Below, piece after piece: positions 1 to 7,898 of a stretch of DNA of 64,000 bases. The stretch spans positions 69,947-133,946 of the forward strand of contig JAZQJI010000027.1 in NCBI GenBank assembly GCA_045541475.1, given 5' to 3'. The DNA comes from RGIG3077 sp045541475 (GTDB lineage: Bacteria; Bacillota; Clostridia; Oscillospirales; Ruminococcaceae). Position numbers and translations under genes: made by a program. Within the stretch, counting starts at the first letter, position 1, and each line of letters begins with the position of its first letter. The notes under the pieces are model-generated. The model did not search any database. It was not told the DNA's origin and saw only the letters and a program-made list of their open reading frames with translations.

Positions 1-1411
1 TGTTGGAGTTGACAGTGATATCCAACTCAGTAATTTGAATATCAAGACCGGTCTGGCAATATTTTAAAAGAGAATTTTTATAATCTGATACAGAAGGATA
101 GCTTATTGCAAGATGCGATTGTAAGCCAATACCATCAAGCAAACCTTTGTTTGCAAGATCGGTGCAAGTTGAGATTATAGCACTTTGCTTTGCGCTTACA
201 TACTCGTTGTAATCATTATAGTAAAGTTTGCATCCTTCGGGCGCATATTTTCTTGCAAAAGTAAATGCATATTCAATAAAACTGTTATCGCCAAACACTT
301 GTACCCATGCGGAAGATCCGTCAGTAGTGTAGTTTGAACCAGCAGGTCTTGGTGTACCGTTTTCAGAAAAAGCCTCGTTAACAACGTCCCATGCATAGAA
401 ATTTACAGTAGGATATTCAGTTTCGAGTATTTCCATTACATTCTTGATGTAGTTTTCCATACGAGAGATCATTACATCTTTTGAAACCCAATTGCCACTG
501 TCTGAGTAACCTTCTTTGAAGAACCAGTCAGGAGTTTGACTGTGCCACACAAGCACGTGACCTCTTACAGGGATATTGTTTGTTTTACAATATTCAAGAA
601 GGGGACGAGCGTTTGCAATTGTAATTTGAGGATTTGTTTGATCGCCGGTAGATTGATAATAAGAAATAGAAGCGTTTTGATCAAGAACAGAATCAGGTTT
701 TAATTCATTACCGAAAGTAACACTGTTAAAATGTTTTTCAACAAGATCGTCATTGGGTTTAACGCCGATTTGACTGTTCATCAATGCTGTGCCAACAACA
801 AAGTAATCTGAGAAGCATTTTTTAAGAGATTTGATATCCCATTGGATTTCAGGATCGGGAAGAGAGTAAACGCAGACATTATCAAGATAAAAATCCATCT
901 TGTCTTGTTCGGTTACATTAGTTGTATATGCAGTTTGTACATAAAAGCTTATGTTTTCGGCATCGCTAGGGATTGTAAATTCGCCTGAAAGTTCTGTCCA
1001 AGAACGATTATAAGCAGTTTGAGTAGATATAGCAGGATACTGCGGAGAACCGCTTAAATCGTATTGCAGTGCAAGTTGAAAGCTTTGTGAATTGTAAGAT
1101 GAATTATCGTACAAAACATAAGCGCTCACATAATATGTTTTGCCTGCTTCAAGAGTGTTGTACATTGCTGCACCGTTCCAGTAGGTCGTTCTGTTAGAAA
1201 CAAACAAAGAAGAAGAACCTTCCTTAGCCCAATTAGTTGATGAGGTAAGCTCTTCTGCGGATCTTCCGGACCAGCCATCTGTTGAGCCGTCTTCGAAACT
1301 GTATTGATTGATAAGCTCATACTCGCTTGTATCCGCAGCATGCACGGGTATAGCCATTGAGGTTAGCATAGTTGCACAAGCAACTAATGCTGCTGTGAAT
1401 TTCTTCAACAT
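1..1411 (-). CDS. GH10 endo-1,4-beta-xylanase with N-terminal CBM22-like module (3' end outside window)
   Basis: Secreted enzyme cutting the xylan backbone. The frame opens at ATG 1409-1411 behind AAAGGAG and runs off the window edge after about 470 codons, so the C-terminus is missing. A signal peptide (MLKKFTAALVACATML... to about residue 25) is followed by a beta-sandwich of about 140 residues that looks like CBM22 (starts YELINQYSFEDG). Then comes a GH10 barrel: RGHVLVWHSQTPDWF, the acid/base Glu in WDVVNEAF (about residue 345), and the nucleophile Glu in QITELDIT (about residue 461), the last motif before the edge. It is divergent from the GH9 gene, making a pair of fibre-degrading enzymes. 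A dockerin may follow outside the window but cannot be seen. Confidence 0.93.
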   Translation of the reverse strand, partial: MLKKFTAALVACATMLTSMAIPVHAADTSEYELINQYSFEDGSTDGWSGRSAEELTSSTNWAKEGSSSLFVSNRTTYWNGAAMYNTLEAGKTYYVSAYVLYDNSSYNSQSFQLALQYDLSGSPQYPAISTQTAYNRSWTELSGEFTIPSDAENISFYVQTAYTTNVTEQDKMDFYLDNVCVYSLPDPEIQWDIKSLKKCFSDYFVVGTALMNSQIGVKPNDDLVEKHFNSVTFGNELKPDSVLDQNASISYYQSTGDQTNPQITIANARPLLEYCKTNNIPVRGHVLVWHSQTPDWFFKEGYSDSGNWVSKDVMISRMENYIKNVMEILETEYPTVNFYAWDVVNEAFSENGTPRPAGSNYTTDGSSAWVQVFGDNSFIEYAFTFARKYAPEGCKLYYNDYNEYVSAKQSAIISTCTDLANKGLLDGIGLQSHLAISYPSVSDYKNSLLKYCQTGLDIQITELDITVNSN

Positions 1412-1449
1412 AATATTTCTCCTTTAAATATACATAATCATACTACATT

Positions 1450-1478
1450 ATAATATCATAATGGTAATTAAATGTCAA
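1450..1478 (-). promoter_or_regulatory. Sigma-A-type promoter of the xylanase gene
   Basis: On the minus strand TTGACA (1473-1478) and TATTAT (1450-1455) are separated by 17 bp. The start codon lies about 40 bp downstream. Confidence 0.7.
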
Positions 1479-1561
1479 CATAAAAACAACAGTTATTTAT
1501 GTATTTTTTACATATAAAATCGATTTCATAAAGAAATTTTATAAAGTATTTCAAAAAACTA

Positions 1562-1590
1562 TTGAAATTATAAATTGCTTGTGATATAAT
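1562..1590 (+). promoter_or_regulatory. Sigma-A-type promoter of the GH9 gene
   Basis: TTGAAA (1562-1567), 17 bp, TATAAT (1585-1590). It points toward the GH9 gene 38 bp away and is back to back with the xylanase promoter. Confidence 0.7.
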
Positions 1591-1627
1591 GTAAAAGGAA
1601 AAATTTGTTTTGAAAGGAATGATGGAT

Positions 1628-3979
1628 ATGTTTAGCAAAACGCTACTCTTACGTCTTGGTGTACTTGCACTAAGCGTTTCATTGTTATCTACATCTGTTT
1701 TTTCAACAGGTATTATCAGTAATGCTGATGATGTTGAATTGAATGTAAAAGAAGATTTTGAAATTGATGGTAACTGGGCTCGACTTTTGCAACATTCTAT
1801 TTATTTTTATGATGCAAATATGTGTGGTACAGAAGTTGACGAAAATAACTTATATACATGGCGTCATGATTGCCACACATACGATTCTCAAGTACCGCTT
1901 GTTCCGATGAAGGACAATATCGGTACAAATCTTAGTCAGGATTTCATTAATGAATACAGTTCTGTTCTCGATCCTGACGGTGATGGATTTATCGATGTTT
2001 CAGGCGGATTTCACGATGCCGGTGACCACGTAAAATTTGGTATGCCTGAAAACTATGCAGCATCAACTTTAGGATGGGGTTATTACGAGTTCCGTGATGC
2101 CTACGCAGAAACCGGGCAGGATGAGCATATTGAAACAATACTTAGATACTTTAATGATTATCTCATGAAATGTACTTTCCGCGATAATAATGGTACTGTT
2201 ATTGCTCATTGTTATCAGGTTGGCGATGGCGATATTGACCATGCTTATTGGAACTCTCCTGAAGTTGATACTATGGCTCGCCCAGCATTTTTCCTTACAG
2301 CTGATAAACCGCAGACAGATTATGTTGTTTCAGCTGCAGCTTCACTAGCTATTAATTATCTTAACTTTAAGGAAACCGACCCTGAATATGCAGAAAAATC
2401 ACTTGATTATGCTAATGCTTTGTTTGAATTTGCAAATGCAAATCCTAAGGAGTTAAGTGATAATACAGATGGTCCAAAAGGGTATTATCGCTCAGAAAAA
2501 TGGGTTGATGATTATGTATGGGCTGCTGCATGGTTGTTCCTCTGCACTGAAGACATATCATATTTAAATGCTTGTCTTGAATACATTGATTATTATGCAC
2601 CTGCAGGATGGGCACATTGCTGGAATGATGTTTGGGCAGGCGCCATTACAATGCTCGGTGTTATTGACATGAACTATCCTGAAATTGATCTTCAGAATAT
2701 GTATAGAAATGCACAAGGTAAAACACAGTACGAACCTGCTGATTTTTGGGCATCTATTAGAGAGGCTATGGTAAAATGGAGTACAGGCTACAATACTCCC
2801 GGTGGATATGCTTACCTTAACCAATGGGGTTCTGCAAGATATAACACAGCAATGCAATTAGTTTGTCTTGTGTATGATAAATATAATGGTAACACAGAAT
2901 ACGGTGATTGGGCAAAGGGTCAGATGGAATACCTGATGGGCGAAAACCCGATTAATACCTGCTACTTTGTTGGATATTGTGATAATTCAGCAAAATTTCC
3001 TCACCACAGAGCCGCTTCAGGTCTTACCAAAGCTGAAGATACCGGTGATCATAAGCACGTGCTCTACGGCGCCCTTGTAGGCGGTCCCGATGGCAATGAT
3101 AACCATATTGATGTAACAGCTGATTATATTTATAACGAAGTTACGATTGACTATAACGCTGCTTTTGTTGGCGCTGCTGCAGGTTTATATTATCTTTACG
3201 GAGATGATTCGATGGCTGTTGATGCAGATTTTCCGCCACCTGATCCAAGCGAAATGGAAACCGATGATACAAATGTTTTCGGCGGTGATGAGTATTGGGT
3301 ATCTGCTTTCTGTACTGATGATATGCAAAGTACAGGTGCAGGCGTTACTAAAATTACTCTTTATGTTTATGCTAACGCATCGACACCAAAGACAGATATT
3401 TCAGTAAGATACTATTTTGATGTATCTGAATTCTCTAATAGTTCAACACTAAACTCGATGACGGTAACCAGCACATACGATCAGGTTAATGTTGAAGTTG
3501 GCAACGGTATGAAAGGTGTATTAACTACTACTCCTGTAAAATATGATGAAGATACTTATTATGTGGAGATTTCTTGGCCTGGCTATACAATTGCAAACTC
3601 TAATAAAAAATATCAGATGATTATTGGTCTTTATTATGGCGATACATGGGACACTTCTAACGATTGGAGCCATGTAGGCATGGTTGATGTTGGTAAAGGT
3701 AACTATGATGGTATTAATAACGCAGCAGAATATGTACAACGTTGTGATAATTTCTGCGTATATAGCGATGGCGTTCTTATTGGTGGCGTAGAACCTGATG
3801 GAACTAAACCTGATAAAATCTATTCTGCTGAAAGCTACTTGCGATTGATGCAAGGCGTTGATAACAAAAAAATATTTCCGGGACCTAATTTTGCAGGCCA
3901 ATTTGACCTTAATACTGATAATTATACTAATGTAGTTGATGCAGTTGCATTGAAACGACTTGTAACAAAAATTGACTAA
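1628..3979 (+). CDS. GH9 endoglucanase with CBM3-like module and C-terminal dockerin
   Basis: Secreted cellulase. I place the start at ATG 1628 because AAAGGA (1613-1618) is 9 nt upstream; TTG 1610 and ATGs at 1619 and 1622 are in frame but too close to the Shine-Dalgarno. Order: signal peptide (to about residue 35), GH9 catalytic domain with the catalytic-base motif GGFHDAGDHVKFG, the conserved C-terminal motif PHHRAASG and the acid motif YNEVTIDYNAAF, then a roughly 150-residue CBM3c-like module, then a dockerin. The last dockerin loop has D-x-N-x-D-x-x-x-N-x-x-D spacing (FDLNTDNYTNVVDAVALKRL). The first repeat is degenerate (DGTKPDKIYSAESYLRLMQG) and lacks some calcium ligands. A cellulosomal role is inferred from the dockerin. 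Confidence 0.95.
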   Translation: MFSKTLLLRLGVLALSVSLLSTSVFSTGIISNADDVELNVKEDFEIDGNWARLLQHSIYFYDANMCGTEVDENNLYTWRHDCHTYDSQVPLVPMKDNIGTNLSQDFINEYSSVLDPDGDGFIDVSGGFHDAGDHVKFGMPENYAASTLGWGYYEFRDAYAETGQDEHIETILRYFNDYLMKCTFRDNNGTVIAHCYQVGDGDIDHAYWNSPEVDTMARPAFFLTADKPQTDYVVSAAASLAINYLNFKETDPEYAEKSLDYANALFEFANANPKELSDNTDGPKGYYRSEKWVDDYVWAAAWLFLCTEDISYLNACLEYIDYYAPAGWAHCWNDVWAGAITMLGVIDMNYPEIDLQNMYRNAQGKTQYEPADFWASIREAMVKWSTGYNTPGGYAYLNQWGSARYNTAMQLVCLVYDKYNGNTEYGDWAKGQMEYLMGENPINTCYFVGYCDNSAKFPHHRAASGLTKAEDTGDHKHVLYGALVGGPDGNDNHIDVTADYIYNEVTIDYNAAFVGAAAGLYYLYGDDSMAVDADFPPPDPSEMETDDTNVFGGDEYWVSAFCTDDMQSTGAGVTKITLYVYANASTPKTDISVRYYFDVSEFSNSSTLNSMTVTSTYDQVNVEVGNGMKGVLTTTPVKYDEDTYYVEISWPGYTIANSNKKYQMIIGLYYGDTWDTSNDWSHVGMVDVGKGNYDGINNAAEYVQRCDNFCVYSDGVLIGGVEPDGTKPDKIYSAESYLRLMQGVDNKKIFPGPNFAGQFDLNTDNYTNVVDAVALKRLVTKID

Positions 3980-3987
3980 ATAAAAAA

Positions 3988-4026
3988 ATAACGGATGTCA
4001 CTTTAAGCGACATCCGTTATTTTTTT
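3988..4026. terminator. Bidirectional terminator between GH9 and xer
   Basis: Arms ATAACGGATGTC (3988-3999) and its reverse complement (4009-4020) enclose a 9-nt loop. There is an A-run before and a T-run after, so it can stop transcription from both sides. The xer stop codon (4025-4027) sits at its edge. Confidence 0.85.
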
Positions 4027-4999
4027 AGTCATCATTTTCTATTTTTTTGATGTTTGCAAGAGGGGAGTTATCAATTGCATTACGTTTTTGTGATTCGGCA
4101 ACATGAGTATATATTTGTGTTGTAGCAACACTTACATGTCCAAGTATTTCCTTTAGTATAAGTGCATCTGCATCGCCGTATTGATACATTAGCGTTGCTG
4201 CTGTATGACGTAATTTATGCGTTGATAAACCTTTGCCGTCAAGTTCAGCTTTTGTAAGCAGATCTTCTATTATTTGTTGTACACGACGTTTGCTTATACG
4301 CCTTTTGCGCGAACTCAAAAATAATGCGAACGGTTCTTCAGGTGGATTATCTCCACGTTCTTCCAGATAAGCCTTTAATGCTTCTACGCAAGCATTATTT
4401 ATATAAATTAAACGTCGTTTGTTTCCTTTACCAAGCAGATTGACTGAGCAATCCTCATAGTTTATATCGTTTTTATTTAATCCTACTAATTCGCTAAGTC
4501 GCATGCCGCAGTTTAAAAACAAAGTAACAATGCAATAATCTCTGGTAGATTCAGCGCATTCAAGTAAACGTTTACTTTCACTAAGCGATAAGAAAACAGG
4601 CTGCACCTTATTAATAGGCATTTTGTCAATTTCTTTTAATGGATTGTTTGATATATAGTTTTCTCGTACAAGGTAGGTATAAAGACCGCGCAACGATACT
4701 ATTTTGCGTGCACGAGCCGACTTTGAATTATTATGGTTTTCCATTAGGAAAGATAGAAAATCTCTTATATCCATTACAGTAACTTCATCAAGTCTGCGAA
4801 CATCAAAATCTTTTATGTCAATATCTTCTAAAACATTTTTTTCTACATCGTCACATAAAAGGTAACGCAAAAAAACTCTTATATCTTGATAGTAGCCTTC
4901 AACAGTACGTTCGGCACACATCTTAACAGAACGCAAATAAGAAATATAATCTAGCAAAAACCGAGGGTTTTCATTTCTTGAATATTTTATAATAGTCAT
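4025..4999 (-). CDS. Xer-type tyrosine recombinase (probable chromosomal XerC/XerD/XerS analogue)
   Basis: Site-specific recombinase of 324 residues. It has an N-terminal core-binding SAM-like domain (to about 115) and a C-terminal catalytic domain with all six active residues visible: R167 (CGMRLSEL), K191, H261 and R264 (STHKLRH), H288 (ILGHVS) and nucleophile Y297 (TQIYTHV). The size is that of Xer proteins. The start has AGAAGG 6 nt upstream. A dif-like palindrome lies 41 bp upstream of the start codon, as dif lies next to xerS in streptococci. The gene is outside the 20-bp repeats that bound the prophage, so I read it as the host resolvase that the phage uses. The alternative is a phage integrase left outside by an unusual att arrangement. 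Confidence 0.88.
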   Translation of the reverse strand: MTIIKYSRNENPRFLLDYISYLRSVKMCAERTVEGYYQDIRVFLRYLLCDDVEKNVLEDIDIKDFDVRRLDEVTVMDIRDFLSFLMENHNNSKSARARKIVSLRGLYTYLVRENYISNNPLKEIDKMPINKVQPVFLSLSESKRLLECAESTRDYCIVTLFLNCGMRLSELVGLNKNDINYEDCSVNLLGKGNKRRLIYINNACVEALKAYLEERGDNPPEEPFALFLSSRKRRISKRRVQQIIEDLLTKAELDGKGLSTHKLRHTAATLMYQYGDADALILKEILGHVSVATTQIYTHVAESQKRNAIDNSPLANIKKIENDD

Positions 5000-5040
5000 A
5001 TCATACCTTCTTTAACATACACAATGAATAAACACCAACA

Positions 5041-5068
5041 ATTGCACCAAACTTTACTTTGGTGCAAT
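5041..5068. other. dif-like palindrome / left attachment site (attL)
   Basis: Left arm ATTGCACCAAA (5041-5051), 6-nt centre CTTTAC (5052-5057), and a right arm (5058-5068) that is the exact reverse complement of the left. The 11-6-11 layout is that of Xer/dif sites. The 20-bp segment AACTTTACTTTGGTGCAATT (5050-5069) recurs at the other end of the prophage. The palindrome may also act as a transcription terminator. Confidence 0.75.
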
Positions 5069-5084
5069 TATTAAATGCACCTTT

Positions 5085-5351
5085 TTACTTATTATAGCGC
5101 AAATCGGGCTTGCCGTCAAGTAATTCCCTTTTGCGAATGTCTCGACCGTAAATACGCAGTATGTGCGAAATATCGCAAAAAACCTCACAAAACATATTAA
5201 AACGTTCATTTGCTATTATATATTCAATTGAATCTATTGTATCAGCCCGACGCCATTGCATAACTCTTTGACGTTCAACAAGTTCAGATTCAAGCCGACT
5301 ATGCATATTTAGTAAGTATTCTTGTAACATTTCAATTTCTTTACGATTCAT
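5085..5351 (-). CDS. Small prophage protein of unknown function, downstream of rep
   Basis: About 88 residues, soluble, rich in Glu and Arg, predicted helical (MNRKEIEMLQEYLLNMHSRL at the N-terminus). I prefer ATG 5351, which overlaps the end of rep and follows GGTGAGG, although the spacing is short; a TTG at 5369 is the upstream alternative. It is the last gene of the phage operon, right beside the attachment site. I do not recognise the family. Overlap with rep suggests translational coupling and perhaps a role in replication control. Confidence 0.6.
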   Translation of the reverse strand: MNRKEIEMLQEYLLNMHSRLESELVERQRVMQWRRADTIDSIEYIIANERFNMFCEVFCDISHILRIYGRDIRKRELLDGKPDLRYNK

Positions 5352-5976
5352 AAACCTCACCAGTATCAATATCTATTTGAGTTTCATAATCAAACTGATA
5401 AAATTCTAATGTACCATGTCTACGGGACTTAATAAAGTTATTTATAAAGAATGTGCAGCTATCAATCAATAACGGATACCAGTCATCACGATGATGAGTA
5501 CGTGCAAACATAACTAATTCATAGTATTCATTAACATTATTGTCAAGAATATATTGTATCATTTCATCAATAAGTTCATACCGTTCGCTATTAGATGGTT
5601 TAAGAAGGTCTGAAACATCAGCTCCTCCCCTTCCGACAATTTCAGAAATATTATATTGAGCCTTCTCTGGATTATCTAAATGAGCCATATAACGAACAAG
5701 CGAACGAGCACTAATACATTTTTGAGGAATTGTACCGCCGACAGCTTGGCTTATTGTTAATACTTGTTCATAATCTTTAACAGAATCAAATAAAAGCAAT
5801 ATGTGCCAATGTGGCTTTTTAGGTTCTCCAGTAGGGTTTATATCCTTATCATGCAACGGACTGATAACATACATCATATGTAAATCATCAAGTATAGATT
5901 GCCATTCTTTTTCGCATGATTCTGGATATAATATAAACGTCCATGAACGAGTACGACCAGCACCACGAGTAGCCAC
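5341..5976 (-). CDS. Rolling-circle replication initiator (Rep_2 / HUH family)
   Basis: Would nick the double-stranded origin of the phage and start rolling-circle synthesis. Of 211 residues, motif 1 is RSWTFILYPES (10-20), the metal-binding HUH motif is PHWHILL (H56, H58), and the catalytic-tyrosine motif is VRYMAHLDNPEKAQY with Y96. These are the signatures of the plasmid Rep_2 family (pMV158/pE194 type). The C-terminal half is a separate helical region of unknown role. It lies 12 bp downstream of the Zot-like gene and overlaps the next gene. Using a plasmid-type Rep in a filamentous phage suggests exchange with small Gram-positive plasmids. Confidence 0.9.
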   Translation of the reverse strand: MATRGAGRTRSWTFILYPESCEKEWQSILDDLHMMYVISPLHDKDINPTGEPKKPHWHILLLFDSVKDYEQVLTISQAVGGTIPQKCISARSLVRYMAHLDNPEKAQYNISEIVGRGGADVSDLLKPSNSERYELIDEMIQYILDNNVNEYYELVMFARTHHRDDWYPLLIDSCTFFINNFIKSRRHGTLEFYQFDYETQIDIDTGEVYES

Positions 5977-5988
5977 ATTAACACCACC

Positions 5989-6657
5989 TTATATAGAGTA
6001 TAACTCTTGTAGAAATAATACAAAATCTTTAAAGCCTATACGGGGCGCAACTGCGTTTGCGCCACCGTATGGCTCTTTGCATCTATCGGGAAGATCTTCA
6101 AGTTTCTTACGTTCGAATGAATCAAAATAAGAATAGTATCGGGGACGGAAATACCAACGCCAAGTAAAAAAACCGCGCTTACAATAACCAGATATAATCT
6201 GATGAGTTTCGTTATCAACTTCAATTATCTGCTTTATTGGAATTAAAACAGACCATTCACCCAAAAAACCTTTACGAGCTACACGACGAATATTGTATAA
6301 TTCTTCGGTACAATTTCTAATACGCTTATCACAGTCATCCCAACCTTGAGTAAAAAAATATATATCAAGTCCATAATGACGGTGATTAGATATCAAATAT
6401 TTTTTAGCTTTGTCAAAACTTTTGTAGTCTCGGCTGTCGGCTTCATTCATTGCTTCGTCAATCAATATTAATGAATCCTCAAAATTATACTTACCCAGGT
6501 CATCAAATTCCAAAGGATAAGCCCCGGCAACATAAAAATTACAATATACACGTTTGTAACGTTTAAGCAACTTCTTTTTATGTAAAGCATCATAACAGAG
6601 TTTAGCCATTAATGTAGACTTTCCCGAACCGGGAAGGCCAAAAACAGTTGTAATCAT
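5989..6657 (-). CDS. Zot/pI-like inovirus assembly ATPase
   Basis: P-loop protein of 222 residues thought to drive virion extrusion at the membrane. Walker A is GLPGSGKST (7-15), Walker B is SLILIDEA (about 62-69), and YFFTQGWDDCD follows in the sensor position, as in Zot-domain proteins. The start at ATG 6657 overlaps the TGA of the TraX-like gene (ATGA), implying coupled translation; GTG 6669 is an upstream alternative. Ff pI has a transmembrane segment after the ATPase. Here the C-terminal part (WRWYFRPRYYSYFDSFERKK) has no clear helix of that kind, so membrane attachment may depend on a partner. The name zonula occludens toxin is historical. Confidence 0.88.
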   Translation of the reverse strand: MITTVFGLPGSGKSTLMAKLCYDALHKKKLLKRYKRVYCNFYVAGAYPLEFDDLGKYNFEDSLILIDEAMNEADSRDYKSFDKAKKYLISNHRHYGLDIYFFTQGWDDCDKRIRNCTEELYNIRRVARKGFLGEWSVLIPIKQIIEVDNETHQIISGYCKRGFFTWRWYFRPRYYSYFDSFERKKLEDLPDRCKEPYGGANAVAPRIGFKDFVLFLQELYSI

Positions 6658-7166
6658 AAAATCACCCACTTAATAATACAAAATAGAATGATATGAACAG
6701 GATAAAGCATATATTTTAAGCGTTTGAATTTTACCGGGCGCTCCGATCGGCGAGCAGTAAACGAAATCATATATAAATATCTGCGAAGCCTTCGGAACGC
6801 AAAGAACAATGCAGGGACATAAAAATGATATTCGCACATAAAGAACAGCAGCCACAAGTATTTTTTATATGGTGACTTCCAGCGGACCAGGAGCAGACAA
6901 AGAACCATAGAAAAAAGTATATTTAGTTTGCGTGTCTGGAAAAGCAACGTAAAAGGAATTTGAGAAGCTGCCCAGATAAAGAAGATTCGCAAAAGATATT
7001 TTTCAATATTCTTTGTATGTAAACTGCCATAAGCAAGCAAAAATACAAATATAGGCATCGATACACGACCGAATACCCTTAAAATAGGAAAGTCATTGGT
7101 TAAATAACTATAATGATCGAGGAACATAGTTATATAAGCAATGACATTCAAAATCAATATAAACAT
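6654..7166 (-). CDS. TraX-family polytopic membrane protein
   Basis: About 170 residues and about five hydrophobic segments. The pattern near the N-terminus (IAYITMFLDHYSYL, then ILRVFGRVSMPIFVFLLAYG, then KNIEKYLLRIFFIW) is typical of the TraX family, whose F-plasmid member is needed for N-terminal acetylation of pilin. ATG 7166 is preferred (AAAGG 12 nt upstream); TTG 7178 is possible. It lies between the coat genes and the assembly ATPase and is coupled to the latter. By analogy it may modify the coat protein; that role is inferred only from family and position. Confidence 0.75.
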   Translation of the reverse strand: MFILILNVIAYITMFLDHYSYLTNDFPILRVFGRVSMPIFVFLLAYGSLHTKNIEKYLLRIFFIWAASQIPFTLLFQTRKLNILFSMVLCLLLVRWKSPYKKYLWLLFFMCEYHFYVPALFFAFRRLRRYLYMISFTARRSERPVKFKRLKYMLYPVHIILFCIIKWVIL

Positions 7167-7171
7167 AAATT

Positions 7172-7324
7172 TTACCAACCTTTAAACCAAAATGAAACAG
7201 ATAAAAATCTAAATAAAGCACATAAGCAAATAGAAATAAAGGCAATTACAAACAAATCACAATCAAGCATGAAATTAAGCATTTTATCGATTATCTGACT
7301 TAATATATTAAAATACATAGACAT
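7172..7324 (-). CDS. Small one-helix membrane protein (minor coat candidate)
   Basis: About 50 residues (starts MSMYFNILSQIIDKMLNF) with one hydrophobic helix and an aromatic/basic end. GGGAGG lies 6 nt before ATG 7324. That ribosome binding site sits inside a hairpin-forming sequence downstream of the major coat gene. Size and position suit a minor virion protein. No sequence family recognised. Confidence 0.6.
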   Translation of the reverse strand: MSMYFNILSQIIDKMLNFMLDCDLFVIAFISICLCALFRFLSVSFWFKGW

Positions 7325-7330
7325 AAATAA

Positions 7331-7363
7331 CCTCCCAAAGGGAGGGAGAGCCGAAGCCCTCCC
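7331..7363 (-). promoter_or_regulatory. Two competing hairpins after the coat gene, one hiding the next ribosome binding site
   Basis: On the minus strand an 8-bp stem capped by a UUCG tetraloop (7344-7363) directly follows the coat gene. Next, CCTCCC pairs across TTT with GGGAGG (7331-7345), the Shine-Dalgarno of the following gene. The two structures share 2 nt. There is no T-run, so this is better read as an mRNA-stability/translation element than a terminator. Confidence 0.6.
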
Positions 7364-7370
7364 AAGTACA

Positions 7371-7646
7371 TTAAGTACCGATAAGACGTTTTGCAAGTCC
7401 GATTACAGCACCAGCCATAAAGATACCGACAGGAATCAAAAGCAGTGGAGTGCTTGCAATTGTCTGAACAAGATTAGTAAACTGTTCAAAAAGAAAGTTT
7501 ACAACAGTTGTAACTGCATCCAAACCACCGAGGCTCTCACCAGACAACAAGTTATAGGGTGATAAAGTAGAAGATTGTGCTGCAGGCTCGATATTAATGA
7601 TATGCAGCGTAGGAATTGCCATGGACATCAAAGCGGGATTAATCAT
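7371..7646 (-). CDS. Probable major coat protein (pVIII-like)
   Basis: 91 residues: a polar N-terminal half, a predicted helical segment (about 40-62), one hydrophobic helix (about 66-84, TPLLLIPVGIFMAGAVIG) and a short basic end with K86 and R87. This topology, with basic residues facing the DNA core, is that of filamentous phage major coat proteins. The gene has the strongest Shine-Dalgarno of the element (AAGGAGAG, 8 nt before ATG) and is followed by a UUCG hairpin, both consistent with high expression. No cleavable signal peptide is obvious, so it may insert unprocessed. Assignment is by topology, not by sequence match. Confidence 0.65.
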   Translation of the reverse strand: MINPALMSMAIPTLHIINIEPAAQSSTLSPYNLLSGESLGGLDAVTTVVNFLFEQFTNLVQTIASTPLLLIPVGIFMAGAVIGLAKRLIGT

Positions 7647-7674
7647 TTTTGTTCTCTCCTTTTCTTTTTATCTC

Positions 7675-7824
7675 TTATTTAAATATATTGTTAACGAAGC
7701 TGAAAAGGCTTCTAATAACCACACCAACACAGACTACTACAAGAGCAGTAGCAGCTAAATATATGTAACTCTGATTTGACTGTTCAAGCGTTACACCAAA
7801 TAAATCACAAATTATCTGTATCAT
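7675..7824 (-). CDS. 49-residue one-helix membrane protein (coat candidate)
   Basis: ATG 7824, TAA 7675-7677, GGCGGTGA before the start. Sequence begins MIQIICDLFGVTLEQSNQ, then a strongly hydrophobic helix (about residues 21-37), then an Arg/Lys-bearing end. The 25-residue reading frame upstream ends in TGA overlapping this ATG. It could equally be the major coat protein; it is shorter and closer in size to Ff pVIII (50 residues mature) than the 91-residue neighbour. Confidence 0.65.
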   Translation of the reverse strand: MIQIICDLFGVTLEQSNQSYIYLAATALVVVCVGVVIRSLFSFVNNIFK

Positions 7825-7898
7825 ATTTCACCGCCAAATATAATTTTATAAACTATTAAAGCTAATAGAAAACCTACAAAATAGTTAATATTAATCAT
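7821..7898 (-). CDS. Possible 25-residue membrane peptide (pVII/pIX-sized)
   Basis: ATG 7898 to TGA 7821, product MININ then YFVGFLLALIVYKII then FGGEI. It overlaps the gene before it and joins the next by ATGA. GAAAGG is nearly adjacent to the ATG, a poor spacing, so expression would depend on coupling. Size and a single helix match the end-cap peptides pVII and pIX of Ff phage. Speculative but intact and correctly placed. Confidence 0.4.
   Translation of the reverse strand: MININYFVGFLLALIVYKIIFGGEI

Noticed and set aside
4025..4999. Counting the Xer-type recombinase as the phage integrase
   Set aside because: It lies outside the direct repeats, between the attachment site and a chromosomal terminator. 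I kept this as the alternative explanation only.
5989..6657. Annotating the Zot-like protein as a toxin
   Set aside because: The sequence supports a P-loop assembly ATPase; the toxin activity is described for the C-terminal part of the Vibrio protein, which is not visible here.
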